Below, one piece after another: positions 1 to 13,592 of a stretch of DNA of 64,000 nt. Each line of letters opens with the position of its first letter. Position 1 is the stretch's first letter. The stretch spans positions 167,548-231,547 of the forward strand of contig NW_022985572.1 in the NCBI RefSeq assembly GCF_010093815.1. Reading direction: 5' to 3'. The notes beneath the pieces are model-generated. The model ran no database searches, was not told the DNA's origin, and worked only from the letters and a program-made list of their open reading frames with translations. Both the position numbers and the translations under genes were made by a program. The stretch is from Pseudovirgaria hyperparasitica (taxonomy: Eukaryota > Ascomycota > Dothideomycetes > Acrospermales > Acrospermaceae).

Positions 1-3000
1 GTTGGCTCTATGCCTGGCTCTTGTCCGTTTTAGTCCTTTTTAAACCGTTTAGATACCCGTCGGCTAGTTTCTAGTAATTTAATTCTTAACTTAATAATAT
101 TATATATGCGCTCGCTTAGCTTATAACTATCGGTTTCTATATTCTAATTTTCCTTAAGTTATCTAAGTGTAGGCACCGTATATAAATTAGTTTATCTCTA
201 TAAATTCTATTAGAGTACCCGAACTAGTAGCCTAGTAGTTATTAGTTCGGGTACTCTAACCTTTTATATTTCGTGTTAAGAGTTTAATTCTATGGTAGGG
301 TACCTTTTTTTAGGTTCTTAGTCCTATGTTTTTCTCGTATATAATAGTCTATGTTAGTCTATTCTAGACTCTTCTATATTATTCTATTATAGTATGTCGC
401 GTCGCGTTTCTAAAATAGTTATTTACGCTTTCTTCGCGTCTAGTAACCGTACGACGCTTAAATTATAGGGCTACTATATAGAGTTTTCCTAGTGCGCGTC
501 TAGATTTCCTAGTTTAGTACTTCGTTCTCTACGGTATTCTTCTTCTTTTTATAATAACCGCGACGTCGCTATACTTATATTAATAATATACTATTCTACA
601 TCTTTTACTTATATATAGCTATTATAGAACTTAAGATGTATACCGCTGGTTTCTAGATGTCCTCGTCCTTAGTATAGTCCTTCTAATAGATTCTATATTT
701 CTAAACACCGTCTTTATTAATTCTATATTCGATAATATAGTCTACTTCGAACACGTCTAGTCTATCTTAGGGTATAATAGAGTATAACTATACGTTCGTA
801 CGGCTATATACGTTAGGTCGAAATCTTTCAAGTAGTAAGACGTGGAACACGTTATAGATTCTTATATTACTTTCTAAGTCGAGCTCGTAGACTCTTATAC
901 CGATATAACGTTTGATTCGGAAGGGACTAGCCATTTTATAATTAAGCTTCTTATTTACTCGCGATATTTATATATTATAGATATTAAGAAGGACCTCGTC
1001 GCCCTCCTCGTACGTCTAATTCTTAGCTAATCTATTATAGTACTTTATATACGAGTCGTTTACTTATTAGATTATAGCGCGATAGTTATATATGGTTTCG
1101 AAGATTTTAATCGCTAATTCCTAAGCGTGGACGTTCACGTCTATTATTCGATTAATTTAGACCATCTAAGGCTTAAAACCTATCCTTAGACTACGTCCGA
1201 GGTTCGCCTAGAAAGGTATAATATCTATTATACTATAACGACTATTATTATATACGAACTCTACTATACTTAGTAGGGAGGCCTAGTTATTCTACTCGAA
1301 ATTATAGAATACGCGTAGGTAGGCCTCGAGCGTCTAGTTCTATCGCTCTGTCTAGCTATCCGTCTAAGGATGAAATACTATAGATATATTTCTATTTATA
1401 CTTGCCATTTCATAGAATAACGTCTAGAATTTAGACGTGAAGGTACTTCCTCGGTCCGTAACGATCCTTTTTAGTATACTATAGACCTTAATAATCTTAT
1501 TCTAGAACACCTACGCTAGTTCTTTAGATGTAATCGTCTTCTATACCGGGATGTACCTAGATATCTTTATAAGTCTATCTACGATAATAAGAATAGAATT
1601 ATAACTTATTCTAAGTATCTCGCTTAGAGGTAAGTTAACTATAAAGTCTATAGTAATATCTTCCTATATAAAGAGGGGGGCTAAAAGAGGCTATAAATTC
1701 CTATATAGCTTATATCTAGGGGCCTTCGTTCTTTAATAAATTAGATAAGTAGCTATCTATTCTTTAACGTACTTAGGTATATCTTTCTAAAAATAGTACT
1801 AACGAATTAAGCTTAGGGTACGTACATACCTAAAGTATTCTACTAGGTTAGCGTTATAGTATCGGCTAACTACGTTAAATCGCGCGTTACCCGTTAGTAT
1901 ATAGTACTTTCTATTATAGTAAAGTAAGCCGTCTATGAAGGTCTACTTATAGTCTACTTTAGTCTATAATAATCTATCTTACTATATTTTACGTAACTTT
2001 AAAACTATTAGGTCTATCTTCTATAGATCCACGATTAACTAGATAAGGTTAATTAGATATTCACGCCGGGCATTATCGCCCTTCCCGATAGCGCTAATAA
2101 ACGGCCTACTAGGGACTTCGGTACCGCGTCTTTAGTTACTAGCTTTAGTCTTAGAGATTTAATTACTAGTATTAATGTTAGTATCTCGCTAATCGTCTAA
2201 TAACTTAAAATCCAACCTCGTCCTTAAGAGTTAGGCCTATAGCTACTCTAGGACCCTATAGCTACTATGATTCTAGGCGCCTTCTTTATAGTTAGATCTT
2301 CTTAATATTCTATTAGCTAGGTTTATACTTCTAGGTCGATAGTAGATTATAAAGTAAAAGTTTATAAGCTACTTAGTCTATCGGACCTATCGATAGTTTA
2401 GAACCGTTATACTTATAAACCTCTTTAAGTTATAGTAATTAGTTAGTAACTTAACGTCATGTATAGTACCTTTAAGATAATATCGCTACTATTTAAACGA
2501 CTCTACTATTACTAGTAGCTCTTAGTTATAGATAGTGTATCTAGTCTTAATATCGACTATTTTGCGTGAGAAGAACGTAACTAGATACTATTAGACCTTT
2601 TTAGACTTAGTTAGTCTAGGCTAGGAGAGAATACCTAAGATTATAAATTCTAACGCGTCGGTTTCGACGCGGATAGGTTTAGTTAGATCGAAGTACACTA
2701 GTAATAGAGTAGTTATAAATGCCTCTTTGATTTTCTCGAAGGAGGCCCTTTTGCCTTCCGATAATTCTATAGACTATAATTTAATATTATACTATTTCTA
2801 TCTACCGCGGACCGTAATAGATAAATCTATAGTAGTAGTACGCGCGTTAAGCGGTGCTACTAGCCGGGAGAAATACTTAATAAATTTTTAGTAGTAATTG
2901 GCGAATCCGATAAAGACACGTATGTCTTAAACTAATTTTAGTTTAGGCTAGTCTATAATAGTAGCGACCCTATCCCTTTCTATGGTTATACCTTAATTAG

Positions 3001-5682
3001 TAATAACGAAGCTAAGGAAGTTAACGTGGTCCTAGTGGAACTCATATTTAGATAGCTTAATATATAGCTTATGTTTTTCTAGCCTATCTAGGACTACGTA
3101 TACGTGCTAGATGTATTCTTCTTCGTTATTAGAGAAGATAAGGATATTATTAAGGTATACAATGCACGTCGTGTCGAGTAGACCTACTAGCGCGTTATTA
3201 ATATATACTTAGAAGGTTCCTAGCGCGTTAGTTAGTCTAAAAGGGACTACTATATACTCGAAGTATCTATAACGGGTTCTAAACGCCGTTTTCTACTTAT
3301 CGCCCTTCTTAATATATAGGCGGTAGTAGGCATCGCGTAGATCGAGCTTAGTAAAGATCTTCACGCGCCCTAGTCTATTAATAGACTTAGAGATAAGAGG
3401 TAGTAGGTAACGATTCTTTCGCGTAATATTATTTAGGCTATAGTAGTTAATATATAGACGGAGACTCCTATCCTTCTTCTTTATAAAGAGGATTAGAGCT
3501 CCGGCTAGGGATATACTAGGTCTAATCTATCCTTATATAAGGTTCTTTTCGATATATTCTTAGAGGACCTATAGCTCGGGTTCTAATAGAGGGTATATAG
3601 GTCCGTGTAGGGGTTATTAACCGTCTTCGAGGTTAATAGTAAGGTCGGTAGGTTAGTATTAAGGTAATTTAGACGAGTCGATTACTAACGCGATATATTA
3701 GTATATTTTATACTAATATAGTAGGTTTTCGTCTACTTTAATACTAAGCTCTCTATTTTAAGTAAGTAAGAGGACATAGATAGCGGAGATTACCTTTTCA
3801 TAGTCCTTCTAGAATTATTCGTCGTTAACTAGCTATACTAGGTTCTATTGTAGTAGGTATATGCGCTAGCCAGCTATTTTCTAGATAAAGTCTAGTTTCG
3901 GGTTATATTTTTCGAGCTACGGTATACCGAGGATCATATTAAAGGGACTATCTACCACGATAAAGGTTAAGTAGTAGGGTTTCTACTTCCCCCCGCTATC
4001 CTAGATACTATATTTAATAGTATAGGTACCCTATGATTTAATAGGACTATCGATACTATAGAAGGTAGTATCTATTAGTACTTAAATATCGACATTAAGT
4101 TCTCGTACTCGTTAAGTCGATATAACGTTAGTAGCTAAACCGCTATTAAGTATTATAGTCTAATATTATCCACGAGGGACCTCGATAGGCCTAGCCTATA
4201 GTTTAATGTACTAGTTAGCTAGTTATCCCTCTATTTTAGTTATGTCTATAAGTCGCGAGGGTTCCTTATAGATAGTTAGTTTTTTATATTATATACCGGG
4301 TAGTTAGGCGCGATATATCCTAGCTACTAGTACTTATAGTATATAACTAACTTAGTATCTATATTAGTATTCGGTGGTTTCCCTAAGCGGCACTCGGGTA
4401 CTATATAGCCTATTCTACTATAGGTGTAGTAGGTAACTTTAGGTTATTTATATGAGTCGTTTCTCGCGTCTTAATATATCGACTAGTAGAAAGATCCGCG
4501 GTACGGGCCTCGTCTTCTTAAGTTCATAGAGTAGTAGCACCCACGAGGTATTCCGCGCGATCTATTACTAAACCGGTCCTCTTTAGATGATTTCGTATTA
4601 GATTAGATTAATAGGGATAGTTATACGTCTATATAATATTAGTTATTTATTATACCCTAATATTATTCTATAAGATTCATAAGTACCTAAAGGTTAGTAG
4701 AGATAGATATTATAAGGTTAATGCGTTTCTTTACGCTCGGGTTAAGGGATCTTTTAAAGTCGTCGTATTATCGAACCATGTAATCTTCCTTAGCTTCTCT
4801 CTAAAGAGGTTAGAGGTATTTAAGAAGTTATAACGGGGATTATCTCTCTTACTATTAAGTCTTAAAGATATGGCTCTAAGCCTATTTATATCGCTCGGCT
4901 CTATCGCCAAAGTATTAAAGAAGGAATTCGGTGAACGTGTTCTAGTTATATACATCCTTAGGGTATTTAATTTAATGTACTATCTAACGTTTAGATGGCG
5001 TTAGGTCTAGATAGTTCTATACGAACCTAATCTTATTACTATCGTTCGTGAATAGGTGGAAGAATCGGCTATACTAGTAAGCCTATTCGTGAAAGCTCCT
5101 TCTAGTTTTACCGTCGAAGTAAGATAGTTTCTTAGGCTAAGGTAACTAGAATAGTAATAGACTTAGTTAGACTATTTCGGCTTAAGTTAGTCTATATTAG
5201 TATAGGTTAGTTACTACTAGTACTAAAGCGCGTAGTATGGCTTCGAGTCTAGCGGTTCGTTCTTACGCTTTATTAAGTTCGCGAAGTTATTACTTAAGCT
5301 AAGCCTAACGCTACCTCTCCGTATATAGCTTAGTATATATATTATTATAAGGCGTGGTTAACGTTAGTCGGTTCTAATAAATTAATTCGTTAATATTAAT
5401 AGGGTCTAGTCTTATAGTAAGGATGGGTCTAGTATAGTATAAACTAGACCACGATAGAGTATAATAGACTCCTTCCTTATTATCTAGGTAATCTTCTATG
5501 GTTATACGGAATACCGTACTAGTTATTAGTATAATAGTCTATAGAGTATACTTATTAGTAGAGGTAGTTATAGGGAGACTATTCTCTTCGTTTAGATTTA
5601 GAGAGAGTCTCTCGTATAAGGTAGTACCACGGGTATTATAGCGCGTAGTAGGAGCTATCTCTATAAGCTACCGTCGTACTAT
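1..5682 (-). mobile_element. RIP-degraded Ty3/gypsy retrotransposon remnant, 5' part cut off by a nested insertion
   Basis: Read on the minus strand this A+T-rich stretch gives a stop-riddled but recognisable gag-pol running right to left. Gag lies near 5,400-4,400 and a degenerate zinc knuckle near 4,380-4,440. Reverse transcriptase spans about 3,560-2,900, with a KLDLRDAYYR-like block near 3,303-3,358. The YLDD box is decayed to YLNN at 3,146-3,157. Integrase similarity (VDLP...SYNSIL..VDRLTK) lies near 1,400-1,690. Most stops are TAG/TAA where CAG, CAA or TGG is expected, as RIP produces. The element runs off the left edge, so no LTR pair can be shown. Its right end is interrupted at 5,682 by the next element. 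It is non-coding now. The family assignment is secure, the exact ends are not. Confidence 0.8.
210..259. repeat. 17-bp perfect inverted repeat (hairpin)
   Basis: The arms at 210-226 and 243-259 are exact reverse complements (TTAGAGTACCCGAACTA and its complement) around a 16-nt loop. It sits on the 3' side of the minus-strand gypsy pol. It could belong to that element's 3' untranslated region or LTR, or mark a small separate insertion. The perfect arms are notable in such heavily mutated DNA. Confidence 0.8.
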
Positions 5683-6054
5683 TGTAGAAGGCCGTTCCTG
5701 TAGCCCTATATGTATGTGTCCCTGGCTCGATCACATGGCTCATTGTATATTTAAGGAGGGCGTTTTCCTCGGTCATTCTACTCTACACGCTTCCCCCATC
5801 ACTAATATTCGACGATTCGACCTTTCCTTACGTTCATGGGCCTCTATAGGTATTGATTATTAGGCTTAGCTATTAAAAAATTAATTAAGAGTATTATATA
5901 GACCCGTCCTATCGTAAAAGAGAACTAATAAGAAGTCGTGCGTTTAAAGAGAACTCATAATACCTAGGAGAGATACTTATGAGTTCGTCGCGACTACTAT
6001 ACTAAGAATATAGCCATTTATAAAAAGGGACATACGTAGCGATAGCTCATTATA
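5683..6054 (+). repeat. 5' long terminal repeat
   Basis: The repeat begins TGTAGAAGGCCG and ends CATTATA, where the other copy reads TATCACA, so the canonical CA end is mutated to TA. It aligns to 16,725-17,096 without gaps. I count about 21 transition differences and one transversion, almost all at CpA/TpG positions, which is the RIP signature. Confidence 0.9.
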
Positions 6055-6558
6055 AATTTAGAGGTCGTACCCAGACTACAAACTTATAGGGGGAGATTAG
6101 GACTCCGAAACTAGCTTAGGGGAAGTATATGGCGTGCCTAATAAGGTAGTCTAGACTTACTAGATCGAAGCCACGAGTCCGGAAAACAGGGAGTCCGGAG
6201 TCGCTAGGGGCTAGCCTCTTAAAAGTAGCTGTAAAAAGCATGTATATGCTAACACGGGTGATAGCGCGACTCGAAAATGTCTTAGGGGAATAGGATATAA
6301 AATAGGGCTAGATGAAGTAGTAAAGAAGAGTTCAAAAACGATAAATATAACCTGTTTAGTACTACCATAGCTGTCATTCATAAACACGGCTACACGAGTA
6401 TACTACTTTAGGAACGCCTTATACGAAGATAATAATATAAGTAGGATACTATAAACCTTATATCGATAAAGACGATAGTAATAGTTCACCTTATAAAGGG
6501 ATTAATTAACATAGAGAAGGGATGATAGGTGTTGTAGGTAGACGCATTGGGCCAACCT

Positions 6559-6583
6559 TTAGTTAAGGTAATCCCTTAACTAA
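6559..6583. repeat. Hairpin copy 1 (TTAGTTAAGG motif), upstream of gag
   Basis: Arms TTAGTTAAGG (6,559-6,568) and CCTTAACTAA (6,574-6,583) with a 5-nt loop. The same arm sequence recurs in larger, better palindromes at 9,267-9,305 and 16,546-16,578 of this element. This copy lies about 130 bp before the presumed gag start. Confidence 0.75.
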
Positions 6584-6713
6584 TAACCTTACCCCCAGCG
6601 TCTCTACTAGTATACCTACTGCTAGTAATGGTGCGATAGGAGCTTAAAATAATAACCTAGTAACTCGTAGAGAGATGCTTAACTTCTTTATAGCATTTGC
6701 GCGATAAGGAAGG

Positions 6714-9700
6714 ATGGTACCTCTACCTACCCTAGCCCCCGAGCACTTTAAAGGAATAAATATTACGGCCTTCCTTCGGAAGTACGAGGACATATATATA
6801 AACTATAAAGTTCCGCCTAATAAGAAGATAACCTCCCTACCGTTATACTACGAGGACTATCTCCGTCCTACCATTAAAGGAATAGATGGGTTTTAGAAAT
6901 AGTAGTAGGCCACGCTACGTGAAGAATTATTAAAGGAATTCTCTCTATTTGACTCCGCCCTCGAGGAAGGCACTATCCACTTTGTCCAAAAATACGTGGA
7001 AATGGTTAAAGTAGACCCATCCTACTCTCTCCCTATGTACTACTCCCGGTATCGTGTTATTATGGAGAAACTTACGGCTAAAGGAAGCCTAAGCTCGTAT
7101 TCGCGAATAGAGCTCTTCCTAGAAGGGCTGTCTAATAGTCTTAAGGCTCGGGCTATAGAGAAATGTTAACTCACGATGGAAGCATATAGTTATAACTAGG
7201 TAATTATCTATGACTTCGTATTACGAAAGGCTAGAGCACTTAAGGAACTAGCTCGTATTAATAAGCACTTAGCCGCATAAGAGCTAGCCATAGCCATATA
7301 CTATAAATTAAAGATAGGGAGTAAGAAGACTAGCTTAGAAGAGTAGTTATATGAAGAAAGAAGAACTAATGAATTTAGCCACCTCTCTCTAGTCGAAGTA
7401 CACGTCGCGCTAGGATCGGATAAGTTTAACGAGATAGTAGAGAGATTTAGTAAACTAGACCTCACGTTAATTAAGATAAAGTCCTACTTTACCTCTAATC
7501 CCTTATTCTTATCCCTTAAGAAGTACGAACCTAAGCTACTTTCGGCCATTATTAACTAGTAGGCGCGAAGGCTAAATCTTTTAACACACCCCTAAGTACG
7601 AGGTATACCTATAGAACTAACGTAAGTTTATCTATAGAATTATATATAGAATAGAGAATACGTCCCTACCCAAGACTTCTAAGAAGGCGTTATAGCCTAG
7701 AATAGATCTTAAAGACCGATTATATGTATCACGTGCGGAGGAGATCACCTAATATATAGATATCCGGAGATAGTAGGATATATTAGAGACGGATTACTAA
7801 ATGTTAACGGGGTATAAGTGTTCCGAGGGCGTTTTAGGGCGAATAGAGAAGAAATCCTATTACTACCCTTCTCGGTAGAGCCATAAGCTACCCTATAAGC
7901 TATCCGGAACTACGTAGTAACGGTTTAAAACGGCCTAAGCTAGTATGGAGGGGGAGTGAAGGTTTCCACGTCCGTAGTAAACATTAACGCTTTATAGGGA
8001 GTGCTAGTATATAGTATTAGTATAAAACCTACGAAGGGTCCCTACTAGGCCTCGGTAGATAGCGATTCGGAAGAAGAAGTCACGTCGCCCGAGAGTAAGA
8101 AAGATAGATATATAGAATTCCACGAACGCTTCGACGTGGCTAGTAATAGATATATCCGCGAGGAGATGGCCCTAGAAGAGCCCGCTATACTCGTAATATC
8201 TAGAAGGGGGATTACGAAGAGTATACCTAATCGTACTAAGGAAAGAAAGATCGCCCGTCTCCGCGGAATGCGTAAAGGGTAGTATATAAGGATTATTAAG
8301 GAATAGGAGGACGGCGAGAAGAGTAGCGACTAGGGAACGTCTAAATAAGAGCTAACGGCGCCTAAGGATAAGATAGATGAAGGGGATAGCCTAAATCCTA
8401 GTTAAAAGGCACGTATCCGAGGCGTTAAGCTTAATAACTATCTACGCGAGGGATAGCGGCTAAGCATAGAAGCTAGCGAAGCATAGCTAGTGCGCGTTCT
8501 AGGGATAACTATGAATATTACCATTAGCGAACTATTAAGCCTTAATGGTAACTTATATCGTGCGGTGTTCGAGAAGGGCGCCCCCGACTTTATAGCTAGA
8601 GAGGTCTACGAGGCTTAAGAGGAGAGAGCCAAGAAGAAAGGAAGAAATAACCATGCTATGGCTCCTAAGATAAATAAACTTAACGTATTAGTACCCCTCT
8701 ATACTACGGGGACGGCCATCACGTAATAAGATATTAATTAGCTTAAGGAAGGGATAGTAAGGCTAGTAGCCGAGTGTCCGAGGTACCCCGTGGAAGTTAG
8801 TCCTAAAAGGGCGACTAGTATAGTACTATTCGATAGTAGCGCGTAGGTAAATAGTATTTAACTAGATGCTGCGAGGCGTCTCGGGCTAGCGATATCTTTA
8901 CTTCTACTATATATAAAGAACTCGAGTTTAGTTAGCGCTACTTAGTATAGTACTCCATTCGTGGGAATAGTATAGTAATGCCCTATCCGTATAGGTCGGA
9001 TCGTTATAGCTACTTTAATATTTATATATAGCGAACTTAATTATGACCTTATCCTAGGGGAGCTATATACTAGGTAGGCCTTACTTACGGTGTAGAGGTT
9101 AGCCTCTAGGTAAGTACTCTTAATAGTCCACTCCGCATGTGGATAAGAACGTGTAACCTTCGAAACTAGTCCGGACGAGTATATTCTAGTCTTAGAGAAG
9201 GAGGGTAACTCCGTGGCTAGAGACTAACTATATAGCGGAGTATGTCGCTAGAAGCCGGAGTTAAGCCGGATTATTAGTTAAGGGCTACCCTTAACTAATA
9301 ATCCGCACTAAATAGGGTCCGGTAAACCTACTAATAAAGGGGATAGAATATATTTTTATACGGATATAGAAATAAGTTATATAGAGTTGCTTTCCGAGAA
9401 AATCCGGCCTAAAAATGTTACTCGGTTATCGAGAAAAGATAACTTAGCTACCCTAGTTACGGTAGTAAGGTACGCTACCTTCGTATATAAATAAGGCACG
9501 ATAATAGAACAGCTTATAGTAGGCTCCACCGGCCTCTAAAGACGGTATTTATCCGGGGTATTAAAGGGATTTAGTATGGCTACTATATATAAAAGAAAGG
9601 GAGTTAAAGTACACCCCGTGGATGACTCCGAAGCCCACCGAAAGGTCCCTAGAAATCCATTAGGGTATCTAGACTAGCGTGAACGAGCAATCGTACGGTA

Positions 9701-12700
9701 GGCACTTCTTCCGGCCGTCTACCTAGGCCTTAACGCGTTTAATAGGCTAATAGAGCCTTAAAGAGTAACTATCCCGCTAGGAACACGTCTAACGCCTCTA
9801 CGTATAAGTTAGCTAAAGATTAGAATAGAGCTACGTCCCGCGGAACTTAAGTTACTATATACAATCTTATTATATCGCGAGGAAGTACTAGCATAGGAAT
9901 TCTTATACCTTAGTAAATTTAACGAAGAGATGGCACCTCCGTAGGAGATCCGAACGGTAGAATATAAGGTATAGTAGGCTAAGAACTTTAATATTCCTAG
10001 AGCCCTTTATAGGAAGGTACTCACGATCCTAAAAGAGCGTCTTAATAGCGGAAGGCTCGAGCCCTATAGTAGTCCTTATCGAAACGCCTATTTTCTTATG
10101 GAAAAGAAGAAGGAAGCTAATAAGGAACGAGATTATAGGTTAATTAATTCGGCGATAGAAATCAACCGAGTTACTATTCGTGATGCGGCCACGCCGCCCT
10201 CATGTAAAGAATTCTCGGAGCACTTTACGGGGATAGCCATCTTAACATTTACCGACTTCTTCTTAGAATACGATTAGATTCTATTAGTAGAGCATTACCG
10301 AGACTTAACGGGGTTTATGACGCCCCTAGAATTACTATACGGGATAATATTACCTTAAGGGGCCACTAATTTAGTAGCTTAGTTCGTTAGAATTATATTA
10401 ACTATTATATAAGAACACATCCCGGAGAGGGCTCTACTATTCCTAGATAACTTAGGTATTAAAGGACCTACGACGAAATATAACTCTAAGGAGGCCCTGC
10501 CTAGAATTTATAGGTATATCCTAGAACATTTAATTAACGTGGATAAGGTTCTCGCGGATATAGAGCGCGCCGGATACGCCTTAAGTAGTAAGAAGACTTA
10601 GTGGTGTATTAAAGCCGCTAACGTTATAGGATACGTCTACGGCATTAAAGGGAGGCGACCGAGTAATAAAAAGGTTACTACTATTAGGGACTAGAAACCC
10701 TGTAAAAACACGACGAATGTGCGAGCCTTCCTTGGCGTTTATATATATTTCCGGATATGGATCCCCGGGTACGCTGTTATCGCATCGCCGCTATTTATAC
10801 TATTAAAGAATAAATCGGCCTGGTAGTAGATAGCTAAGGAGTAGACCTCGATGGACGCGCTAAAGATGGCTCTAACCACTACTCCCGCACTAATAACGTT
10901 ACGGTACGGGATAGGTACGGGAGATATAATCCTAGTAGTAGACTCTAGTAACGTTAGATGGGGGGCTACGTTAATATAGGAGAACGAGGATCGTAAACGT
11001 TAGCCATCGCGGTATAATAGAGGAATGTGGTTAAAAGCTAAGAGAAACTACGACACCGTGAAACTAGAGTACCGAGCCCTCCTCCACGCGTTATAGAAGT
11101 TCTAGTAATATCTCTATGGTATATACTTTATTATGGAAACAGACACGAATACTCTAGTCGCTTAAATTAACCGTACCGTAACTAACTTACTAGGGGCGCT
11201 CGTTACTAGGTGGCTCGTGTAGATTCAGCTATAGAACTTTATAGTTAGGTATATACCTAGGAAGCGTAACGTAGTCGCCGACGGTATCTTACGGATGCAC
11301 GAAGGAGAAGAACTACCAGACGTCCCTACCTTTAACCTAGACGAGTTCGTGGATATGGCTCTATATATAGACATGCTAGAGACGTCGTTAATTAAGCCCA
11401 TTAGCGGGAGAGATTACATGATAGGGACACTCGACTATGCCGCCATTAAGTCTCCCTTAATAGATGAATATAGTAATAAATGGTAGAGGATTACGAAGTA
11501 TCTTACTATACTTAAGAGGCTAACCGACCTAACCGACCGAGCGTATAAGGCCTTTATAACCGACTACCTAAAGTTCCTCGTGCGTGACCGAATACTCTAG
11601 CGGAGAGGAGATAGGCATCGCTAACATACACGAGTAATTAAGGATCCGAATACTAGGGCGTGTATAATTACTACCACTTATAACGAGATAGATTATAGAG
11701 GTAGTAAAGGGACCCTCGGAAGGATTAAGGATAAGTATTAGTAGGTAGGTATATATAGAGACGTACGATAGCACGTGAAAACCTATAACGAATATTAACG
11801 ACGAAGTAAGCTCCTCGGAGGTCTTAATAAAGGGCTCTACCACGTTATAACGCCTATTCTTTAGTAAAGAATGTACTTGGACGTAACGATACTACCACCT
11901 TCCATAGGGTATAGTAAAGTGGTATCTATACGAGAATAGCTAAGCGGATAGACTAAGGCGGAGGCATGTACGGCGGCCACGTCCATAGTCGTCGTAAAGT
12001 TCCTCTTTAAGAACGTGATCTATAGATATAGAATTATTCCTAAAATTACCTATAACGGTAGTAGAGAAAATATAGGTGCTATAGAGGAGCTCCTCCGACT
12101 CTATAGAATTTATTAGAAGGTTACGTCTACGTATAATCCCCGAGTAAATAGAATTATTAAGAGAAGTTTTATACTACTCGCTAATGCTCTCGCGAAGATA
12201 ACTAATGGCGGATTTAAGAACTAGCCTAACTACCTCTATACGGTCGTCTAGGTAGATAGAATAACGACACGTACTAGTATAGGGTATAGTACCGTATACC
12301 TCGTGCTCAGCCATAAACCAATCATGCCTATTAAAGTCGAATTCGAGTCGCTCTAAATGCTCCCTTAGGACGAGGTGCGATTAATATCTAACTTACTCGC
12401 TCTTCGAGCTAGATAACTTAAGAGAAGATCCGAGGATCTTAAGGAGGCCCATGCCTACGCGACACGAACGCGTAAGGAATTAAGAGAGGCATGGAATAAC
12501 GACCATTACCTTTGTTAAGAGTCGTTACCAGTTAACACGATTATCCTCCTATACGACTCGTAGCGATAGAAGGATATAGGGCGAAAGCTAAGGTGGTATT
12601 AGAGGGGGCTATATAGAATCTAGTCTGTGTTTAATTATACTTATAAGCTCACGGAGCTTAATAGAGCCATGCTTAGAGGGACGTTTCCTAGCCATAGGTT

Positions 12701-12956
12701 AAAGAAATATTTTATGAGAAATATAAGTAACGAGAGTCACGACGAGCCCTCGCGACCACCGATCGGAAGAATTACCGAGGAAAATAAGGAGAGTAGTAAT
12801 AAGGAAAACTATTATAAATAACTTACGGAACACCTCGACGACGCCACACGAACCCGGGTAGAAGTGGTGATTCCTACTCCGTAAGACTTTAATAGAGAGG
12901 AATATTTACGTTTCCCTAGAATCGACATCTCCTTCTAGGGGACAGAAGTTTTTTAA
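6714..12956 (+). pseudogene. gag-pol polyprotein, one continuous frame broken by RIP stops
   Basis: Starting at the ATG at 6,714, one reading frame can be followed for about 2,080 codons to TAA at 12,954-12,956. The interruptions are TAG/TAA codons in place of CAG, CAA or TGG. In order it shows Gag and a CCHC knuckle at 7,725-7,763 (CITCGGDH...RY, last Cys lost). A retropepsin-like site lies at 8,832-8,840 (DSS for DSG). Reverse transcriptase runs from about 10,098 to 10,700, with FLDN for FLDD at 10,440-10,451. RNase H lies around 10,850-11,290 and integrase around 11,500-12,400, followed by a C-terminal tail. No gag/pol frameshift is needed, so the ancestor probably made a fused Gag-Pol. 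It is clearly non-functional. The start codon is inferred from the first conserved Gag-like stretch and could lie upstream. Confidence 0.8.
9267..9305. repeat. Hairpin copy 2 inside pol (18-bp arms)
   Basis: A near-perfect palindrome with 18-bp arms (9,267-9,284 and 9,288-9,305) around a 3-nt loop. The core 15-bp arm is identical to that of the hairpin at 16,546-16,578. It lies in the gag-pol frame between the protease and reverse transcriptase regions. Confidence 0.85.
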
Positions 12957-13269
12957 GGAGGGAAGGGATGCTTATAAAAGTAGTCTTATAATGATAAACT
13001 CTATCATCGAAAGAGGATAATGAACCCTATCATTACTATAAAATAATAAAACCCATTATTAAAGTAAGCAATGCTTAAAAGAAGACATAATGGCGTTTAC
13101 GCGAAATTCCACCTACTATACATTGAAACCGGTCGTGTAATCGAAGCCTACCCATCGAAGGCCTATTTCGTTACTATAGAACGGGCCCCGTTAGGAACTA
13201 ATAAGGAAGAAAAGAAGGAGGAGGTATAAGAGAAAAAGATACTTATAGGAAGTCTTATGGGGATAAGAA

Positions 13270-13440
13270 TATACCCGGTATCTATTTATTTATAGATTCC
13301 GCCATATACCCGGTAGACACATTTATTTATAGATTTCCTATATACCTAGTATATATTCATTCATAGATTCGACACGTATACGGGCCTACGGCCGTTAGTA
13401 AGGATCATTTATAAAAATTACTATATACCCGGCATTCGAG
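13270..13440 (+). repeat. Imperfect tandem repeats between gag-pol and the second ORF
   Basis: About three to four degenerate units begin with ATATACCCGGTA-like sequence, followed by a TATTTATTTATAGATT-like stretch. They start near 13,270, 13,304 and 13,340, with a partial unit near 13,424. They fill part of the 640-bp spacer between the two frames of the LTR element. They could be a promoter or leader repeat for the second frame, but nothing in the sequence proves this. Confidence 0.6.
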
Positions 13441-13592
13441 GAGGCATAAAAAGAGAACTTAAGATAGTATATAACTCTTCCCTCTTACACCTCTCTATAC
13501 CTTCTTAATTAATAAAACCTCCTCCTCTACTTCCGCCTTACTTAAACTATCTCTTCTTAGAACGTAACTCGCTAATAGAACTAATAATAATA

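Noticed and set aside
4731-4955. 74-codon minus-strand ORF
   Set aside because: It is an uninterrupted piece of the RIP-degraded gag of the minus-strand gypsy element, not a separate gene.
11295-11486. 63-codon plus-strand ORF
   Set aside because: Part of the gag-pol frame after RNase H, bounded by RIP stops.
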